Position numbers and translations under genes: made by a program
From: Candidatus Hydrogenedentota bacterium
GTDB taxonomy: Bacteria > Hydrogenedentota > Hydrogenedentia > Hydrogenedentiales > CAITNO01
Assembly (NCBI GenBank): GCA_903922535.1
Contig: CAIXUF010000399.1
Location: 1-12,852 of the forward strand
DNA: 12,852 nucleotides
Reading direction: 5' to 3'
Notes under the pieces: model-generated
Seen by the model: the letters and a program-made list of their open reading frames with translations, nothing else
What the model was told of the DNA's origin: nothing
The model's database searches: none
In this document: one piece after another, positions 11,586 to 12,852 of the stretch
Layout of the letters: each line of letters begins with the position of its first letter
Position numbering within the stretch: the first letter of the stretch is position 1

Positions 11586-11957
11586 TCAGGCATTGGTGTC
11601 GCGGTGGACGGTTTGGGGGGAGAAGGCGGGTTGGCATACGGCGATGTATTCGGCGCCTTCGGCGTTGGGGGTGCTGTATTGGACCCAGTCGCCCGCGGTG
11701 GCGATGAAGGCTTCGCCCGCCGCGACTTCGAAGGGGCGCCCCTCGCCGGTTTTCACCTGGAGCGCGCCTTTGAGGACGATGGTGTACTCGTCGAATTCGG
11801 GGCATTGTCCCGGTTCCAGCCAGCCCGGGGGGCTGATCATGCGCGCGATGCTCAGGGCGGCGGTGCCGCTGTTGACGCGGCCGATGAACTCCTCAATGAC
11901 CTTGGGCTTGTTGCCTGCGGCCTGGATGCGGGTGGGCTGGGGGATGTGGCGGGACAT
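11586..11957 (-). CDS. Small single-domain cupin protein (123 aa)
   Basis: A cupin barrel with a pattern close to the sugar-binding or metal-binding small cupins. Motif 1-like PGWLEPGQCPEFDEYTIVLKGALQVKTGEG (about 44-73) has E/D in place of the second His, and motif 2-like VAAGEAFIATAGDWVQYSTPNAEGAEYIAVCQPAF (about 78-112) lacks the usual His. It may therefore bind no metal or an atypical site. AAGGAGGAG is an ideal ribosome site seven bases before the ATG. It lies upstream of the ThuA gene on the same strand with a 136-base gap. No substrate can be assigned; with ThuA and the aldolase it suggests carbohydrate or sugar-acid metabolism. Confidence 0.8.
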   Translation of the reverse strand: MSRHIPQPTRIQAAGNKPKVIEEFIGRVNSGTAALSIARMISPPGWLEPGQCPEFDEYTIVLKGALQVKTGEGRPFEVAAGEAFIATAGDWVQYSTPNAEGAEYIAVCQPAFSPQTVHRDTNA

Positions 11958-11963
11958 GGGCGG

Positions 11964-11972
11964 CTCCTCCTT
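11964..11972 (-). promoter_or_regulatory. Strong Shine-Dalgarno of the cupin gene
   Basis: On the - strand, AAGGAGGAG is followed by CCGCCC and the ATG. It fixes the start at 11957. Confidence 0.85.
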
Positions 11973-11999
11973 TGGTGGTGATTGTCTTTTCCAAGATTA

Positions 12000-12046
12000 T
12001 GGGAGATATGGGAGGAATGGGACAAATGGAAAGAATGGGAGCGATG
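12000..12046. repeat. Degenerate purine-rich ATGGGA repeats in the divergent intergenic region
   Basis: Words GATATGGGAGG, AATGGGACA, AATGGAAAG and AATGGGAGC follow each other every 8-11 bases. It resembles a decayed short tandem repeat. No gene is seen between 11958 and 12181. Confidence 0.5.
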
Positions 12047-12078
12047 CGGGGGTGGTGGACAGCGCCCATGTGCCGGGT

Positions 12079-12107
12079 TTGACAATGTGCCGGGGGGGTG
12101 GTACCTT
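12079..12107 (+). promoter_or_regulatory. Candidate sigma-70-type promoter of the reductase gene
   Basis: A consensus TTGACA at 12079-12084 is separated by 17 bases from TACCTT at 12102-12107, a poor -10. The word ATGTGCCGGG occurs at 12068-12077 and again at 12085-12094, inside the spacer, a possible operator pair. Confidence 0.35.
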
Positions 12108-12181
12108 AACCGGAGCGATTGTGTACTTCCCTGCCGCGCAAAGCACGGCCAACCCTTTTTCTGAACTGGAGACATGAGTTC

Positions 12182-12852
12182 ATGACACGCAAATTGATGG
12201 TGACCGGATACGGCGGTTTTGTGGCGGGCAGCACGGTTTGGCAGGCGCTCCGTGACGGCGGTTGGGATGTGTATGCCCTGTCGCTGATTGAGTCGCCGGA
12301 GGAGCGGGAGAATTTTCACTGCCTCCAGTTTGACCTGTGCGATGCGGGCAAATTGAAGGAGGTGTTCCAGCAGATTAAGCCGGACGCGGTGGTGCACACG
12401 GCGGCGCTGGCCGACATTGACTATTGCCAGAACAACCAGGCCGACGCGGAGCGGATTAATGTGGGGGTGACGCGGGAACTGGCCCAGCTTTGCGCCGATG
12501 CGGGCACGAAGATGATCGCCTGCTCGACGGACTCGGTGTTTGACGGCAAGAAGGGCATGTACACGGAGGAGGACGCGCCTGTTCCCGTGAACTTCTACGC
12601 CGAAACGAAGGCGAAGACGGAGCAGATTGTGCTTGAAACTGTTCCGAACGGCGTGGTCACGCGGTTGTCACTGGTAATGGGACTGCCGGTGCTGGGTGCG
12701 GGCAACTCATTTCTTGCCAAGACCTTTGTATTTGGTTCCCAGGGCATCAGGCAACCAAACCTCCCCAAACCCCTCCTTCAGGTCCTGGTTGTGGAGGGCA
12801 CGCACTTTCACCAGGTGGTCCTGAAGGGTTCCAACCAGGGCCTCCGGAAGCA
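12182..12852 (+). CDS. RmlD-like NAD(P)-dependent sugar reductase, disrupted after residue ~181
   Basis: Extended short-chain dehydrogenase of the dTDP-4-dehydrorhamnose reductase type, likely reducing a nucleotide-sugar keto group or acting on a related sugar. The Rossmann motif is GYGGFVAG (9-16); D51, AALADIDYCQNN (74-85) and the strand IACSTDSVFDG (112-122) follow, and the catalytic YAETK (YxxxK) is at 139-143. RLSLVMG...GNSFLAKT (161-181) is the normal continuation. From about 12725 the frame stays open to the window edge, but the residues (FVFGSQGIRQPNLPKP...) no longer fit, because that DNA is an inverted integron-integrase fragment. ATG 12182 is preceded by CTGGAGA. Divergent from the cupin gene. 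Confidence 0.75.
   Translation, partial: MTRKLMVTGYGGFVAGSTVWQALRDGGWDVYALSLIESPEERENFHCLQFDLCDAGKLKEVFQQIKPDAVVHTAALADIDYCQNNQADAERINVGVTRELAQLCADAGTKMIACSTDSVFDGKKGMYTEEDAPVPVNFYAETKAKTEQIVLETVPNGVVTRLSLVMGLPVLGAGNSFLAKTFVFGSQGIRQPNLPKPLLQVLVVEGTHFHQVVLKGSNQGLRK
12707..12852 (-). pseudogene. Integron-type (IntI) tyrosine recombinase fragment
   Basis: Reading the - strand from the window edge gives 47 codons: LPEALVGTLQDHLVK, then VRALHNQDLKEGFGEVWLPDALGTKY, then KGLGKK and a stop. The pattern LP.sL...L..HL..Vk.lH..DL.eG.G.V.LP.AL..KYP is, from memory, the additional-domain region specific to integron integrases. The match ends at KY, where the family continues with a P and a W-rich segment; beyond this the codons are antisense to the intact RmlD gene. 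The catalytic R-H-R-Y residues are not included. The 5' part of the gene would lie beyond 12852 if it exists. Confidence 0.65.

Noticed and set aside
11450..11593. N-terminal extension of the ThuA-domain protein
   Set aside because: The extra residues are not protein-like and include a dispersed repeat, while a clean signal peptide starts at 11449.

Overview
The window joins two different regions. Positions 1 to about 9802 are the lysis and head-packaging part of a Mu-like (transposable-phage type) prophage, all on the + strand. Positions 9803 to 12852 are bacterial chromosome, with three genes on the - strand and one on the + strand. The phage genes are GC-rich with C-heavy third codon positions and are tightly coupled (ATGA or GTGA overlaps). 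The host is a GC-rich bacterium whose DNA carries many short dispersed palindromic repeats. The repeat that translates as TAGVPPA or PQASRLP, and the one that translates as SPLEGGFRGM, are from memory typical of repeat-rich uncultured lineages such as Hydrogenedentota, PVC-group bacteria and some cyanobacteria. The lineage is therefore only a guess.

Phage layout: a lysozyme/transglycosylase-like endolysin (149-781), a holin-like membrane protein (778-984), an embedded spanin-like pair (981-1256 and 1081-1350), a DUF2730-like membrane/coiled-coil protein (1347-1772), a VpaChn25_0724-type small protein (1887-2192), the Mu gp27-like small terminase DUF3486 (2277-2819), a C5-cytosine DNA methyltransferase (2826-3731) with a long overlapping second frame (3025-3645), the large terminase (3728-5083), a DUF935 portal (5073-6620), a Mu gpF/gp30-like head protein (6613-7902), about 960 bases of poorly coding, repeat-bearing DNA with a tiny lipoprotein, and a Mu gpG/gp31-like virion morphogenesis protein (8861-9349). 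Normally the protease/scaffold, major head and tail genes would follow. Here they are absent and the element stops about 450 bases later.

The right end of the element is proposed at 9802. Read inward on the - strand it begins TGTTAGG, fitting the TG...CA rule of Mu-type elements, and at exactly this base a DHDPS/N-acetylneuraminate lyase-like host gene (9797-10570, -) loses its last 40-50 residues. Beyond it are a ThuA-domain secreted protein (10658-11449, -) with its own terminator, a small cupin protein (11586-11957, -), and a divergent RmlD-like NAD(P)-dependent reductase starting at 12182 (+).

The last ~125 bases hold a second break. RmlD homology stops near 12725, and the opposite strand then encodes a fragment of an integron-type (IntI) tyrosine recombinase, so the reductase is either disrupted or joined there by a chimeric assembly.

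The points most worth checking are the prophage boundary and its missing structural genes, the methyltransferase whose motif IX lies in the other frame, the palindromic repeats that have become coding sequence, and the IntI remnant.
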